NCBI GenBank assembly: GCA_947589415.1
Contig: CANQBP010000017.1
Coordinates: forward strand, 1-44,974
Reading direction: 5' to 3'
DNA: 44,974 bases
Origin: an uncultured Clostridia bacterium
GTDB taxonomy: Bacteria > Bacillota > Clostridia > Oscillospirales > Acutalibacteraceae
In this document: positions 44,008 to 44,974 of the stretch, in pieces
How positions within the stretch are numbered: position 1 is the stretch's first letter
Layout: every line of letters starts with the position of its first letter
Notes under the pieces: model-generated
Told to the model about the DNA's origin: nothing
What the model saw: the letters and a program-made list of their open reading frames with translations, nothing else
Database searches by the model: none
Program-made: the position numbers and the translations under genes

Positions 44008-44580
44008 ATGAAAACAATTGAAATTAAACAAGGGCATGACGACAGCTCGTATTTTTGGATAATGCCCGTGAAAGTTGATTCGTGCGAATTGATAACGGAA
44101 GATGATATCGAAGGTCAATACGATTACGAAATATCCGTTGAAGAGGGTAATGTAGAATGTTTCCTACAATATTTCTTTTACAAATATTTTGACAAAACAC
44201 TTCCCTACAACATAAACAGGCATGACGGAAATATGTATCTTAGGGATCATTCGGGCAAAGTGGAATTTGAGTTGTGGCTGGAATATAATTTTTTTACATA
44301 TGAACAGATTGAGCATATGCTGTCAGAAATAGAGTGGGCTGCCGAAACACTGGAAAAAGACATAGAAAATCCCTATCTTGAACCGATAAAAGAAAATTTT
44401 TCAATATTTTATATGGCTGAACGTGACTCAAAAGATTATATTGCAGGAGTTACGGACGATGCTTCGATAAAGCGTAATATTTTTGTTGTGACAGATTTCT
44501 ATAAAAGGTTTGTACGTTATATGCGGAATATGATGAAGAAAAATCCCGACTTTAATCTTATATCAATAATGGGGCCATGA
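44008..44580 (+). CDS. Conserved-looking protein of unknown function
   Basis: 190 residues, acidic, no signal peptide or membrane helix. It starts MKTIEIKQGHDDSSYFWIMP and has many aromatic residues (FFYKYFDKTLPYNINRH, FELWLEYNFFTYEQIEHML). I do not recognise a family. It has a good promoter, a GGTGGTG binding site and a coherent coding pattern, so it is probably expressed. Mobile-element debris starts right after its stop codon. Confidence 0.7.
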   Translation: MKTIEIKQGHDDSSYFWIMPVKVDSCELITEDDIEGQYDYEISVEEGNVECFLQYFFYKYFDKTLPYNINRHDGNMYLRDHSGKVEFELWLEYNFFTYEQIEHMLSEIEWAAETLEKDIENPYLEPIKENFSIFYMAERDSKDYIAGVTDDASIKRNIFVVTDFYKRFVRYMRNMMKKNPDFNLISIMGP

Positions 44581-44640
44581 AGTGACATACTCCCGCTGCC
44601 TGTGCTTCGCTTAGAGGCGGGGGGACTTCTTTCCCGTTAG
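44581..44640. mobile_element. Possible IS200/IS605-type end (hairpin only)
   Basis: Directly after the orphan gene stop, AGTGACATACTCCCGC pairs with a GCGGGGGGACTTC block (stem 44592-44621). Many IS200/IS605-family elements carry this type of GACATnCTCCC...GGGGnCTTC end hairpin. No transposase or TnpB is nearby, so only an end remnant is suggested. Confidence 0.35.
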
Positions 44641-44651
44641 GTTAAAAAACA

Positions 44652-44673
44652 GGCGTTCGGTTTTATGAACGCC
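44652..44673. repeat. Small hairpin downstream of the possible element end
   Basis: Perfect 7-bp stem (GGCGTTC with GAACGCC, 8-nt loop). No T run follows on either strand. It may belong to the adjacent element end. Confidence 0.4.
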
Positions 44674-44697
44674 AATATTTCATCATAGCGCATATTA

Positions 44698-44850
44698 GAG
44701 CGCGTTGACACTAATTAGACCATTTTACAATGCAAGCAAATTGAATAAATGATAAATACACGGACTCAAGTTTATCATATCGAGTAAAGACTTTTCGGAA
44801 CTCTTTGAGCCATCGAAATAGCCTCTCTAAATATTTATGTTAACACGCTC
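44698..44850. mobile_element. 153-bp mini-element (MITE-like) derived from an IS5-family sequence
   Basis: Terminal inverted repeats GAGCGCGTTGAC (44698-44709) and its near complement (44839-44850), 10 of 12 matching, are flanked by TA on both sides (44696-44697 and 44851-44852). The inside encodes only the last 42 residues of a transposase on the minus strand. This is an internal deletion derivative; TA duplication and the transposase tail suggest the IS427 subgroup of IS5. Confidence 0.7.
44711..44839 (-). pseudogene. C-terminal fragment of an IS5-family transposase
   Basis: The minus-strand frame reads HKYLERLFRWLKEFR, then VFTRYDKL, and ends FACIVKWSN before TAG. This matches the conserved C-terminal helix block of IS5/IS427-type DDE transposases (R-x-F-R-x-L-x-x-F-R-R-I-x-T-R-Y-D-K). 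An in-frame stop and the inverted repeat close the frame upstream, so the catalytic domain is missing. Confidence 0.75.
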
Positions 44851-44857
44851 TAGTTAT

Positions 44858-44974
44858 TTACTCTGTTGCAATAGCTATCCGCTTATATACCTTGGAACAA
44901 TCCGATTCTGACTGAGAATTAAAAAGCCATACATAATCACCGTTAGCTATTACATAGTATGATGCTTTAAATTT
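44858..44974 (-). CDS. 3' end of an unidentified gene (5' part beyond the window)
   Basis: An open minus-strand frame enters from the window edge and ends at TAA (44858-44860). The visible 38 residues include YYVIANGDYVWLFNSQ and end KRIAIATE. No family is recognised. The mini-element lies immediately downstream of its stop, so the element inserted just outside the gene. Confidence 0.5.
   Translation of the reverse strand, partial: KFKASYYVIANGDYVWLFNSQSESDCSKVYKRIAIATE

Noticed and set aside
1-44974. CRISPR arrays, tRNA, rRNA and prophage genes
   Set aside because: No regularly spaced direct repeats, no cloverleaf with a CCA-adjacent acceptor, and no phage structural or integrase genes were seen.

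Overview
This window looks like a chromosomal piece of a low-GC anaerobic Firmicute, most likely a Ruminococcus-like member of the gut Oscillospiraceae/Ruminococcaceae. That placement is inferred from gene content and order: a complete V/A-type ATPase operon, the ylxM-ffh-rpsP-khpA-rimM-trmD operon, a PFL (UPF0210)/ACT pair, a flavodiiron protein, OadG/OadB sodium-pump subunits, a secreted starch-binding protein, AGGAGG-type ribosome binding sites and sigma-A-like promoters. No species call can be made from sequence alone.

Layout. 1-400: 5' part of a secreted protein with tandem starch-binding (CBM26-like) modules, minus strand. 680-9499: nine-gene V-type ATPase operon, minus strand, with a promoter, a 5' stem-loop and a perfect 15-bp terminator stem. 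9571-11288: PFL/ACT pair with its own promoter. 11435-13700: plus-strand PHP phosphatase and FprA flavodiiron protein. 13699-18630: transglutaminase-like membrane protein, coiled-coil protein, coaD, rsmD, uvrC. 18867-19248: HPr. 19844-23694: ribosome/SRP operon. 23851-27356: nadB-nadC plus an FkbM methyltransferase, divergent from a NADAR-family gene. 28398-32040: cardiolipin synthase and a GH13 glycosidase with a C-terminal DUF1653 domain. 32078-33821: OadG/OadB. 34215-35403: leuB. 35403-36058: a small accessory segment bracketed by two copies of the same hairpin. 36099-40511: a cassette with a Trp-rich secreted protein, a lipoprotein, two FtsX/MacB-like permeases and an ABC ATPase. 40571-42034: Sir2 deacylase and a divergent Rrf2 regulator. 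42128-43802: PrsA-like lipoprotein foldase. 44008-44974: orphan gene, mobile-element debris and the 3' end of an unknown gene.

How the genes work together. The V-ATPase and the OadB/OadG sodium-pump subunits belong to ion energetics; the K-subunit sequence lacks the glutamine ligand of known Na+ rotors. nadB/nadC make nicotinate mononucleotide, and two NAD/ADP-ribose enzymes (NADAR, Sir2) also lie in the window. HPr, the GH13 enzyme and the starch-binding protein fit a carbohydrate-fermenting gut anaerobe; FprA fits oxygen detoxification.

The best candidate for an undescribed system is 36099-40511: a promoter with a perfect 14-bp palindrome at its start site, a secreted Trp-rich protein with four mature cysteines, an intercistronic hairpin, then a lipoprotein and a two-permease ABC transporter. 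It is laid out like a bacteriocin or secreted-toxin locus with export or self-protection, but I recognise no family for the secreted protein. Other points worth checking are the GH13-DUF1653 fusion, the 153-bp IS5-like mini-element, and dyad-rich leaders in front of nadB, rimM and leuB. I saw no tRNA, rRNA or CRISPR array.
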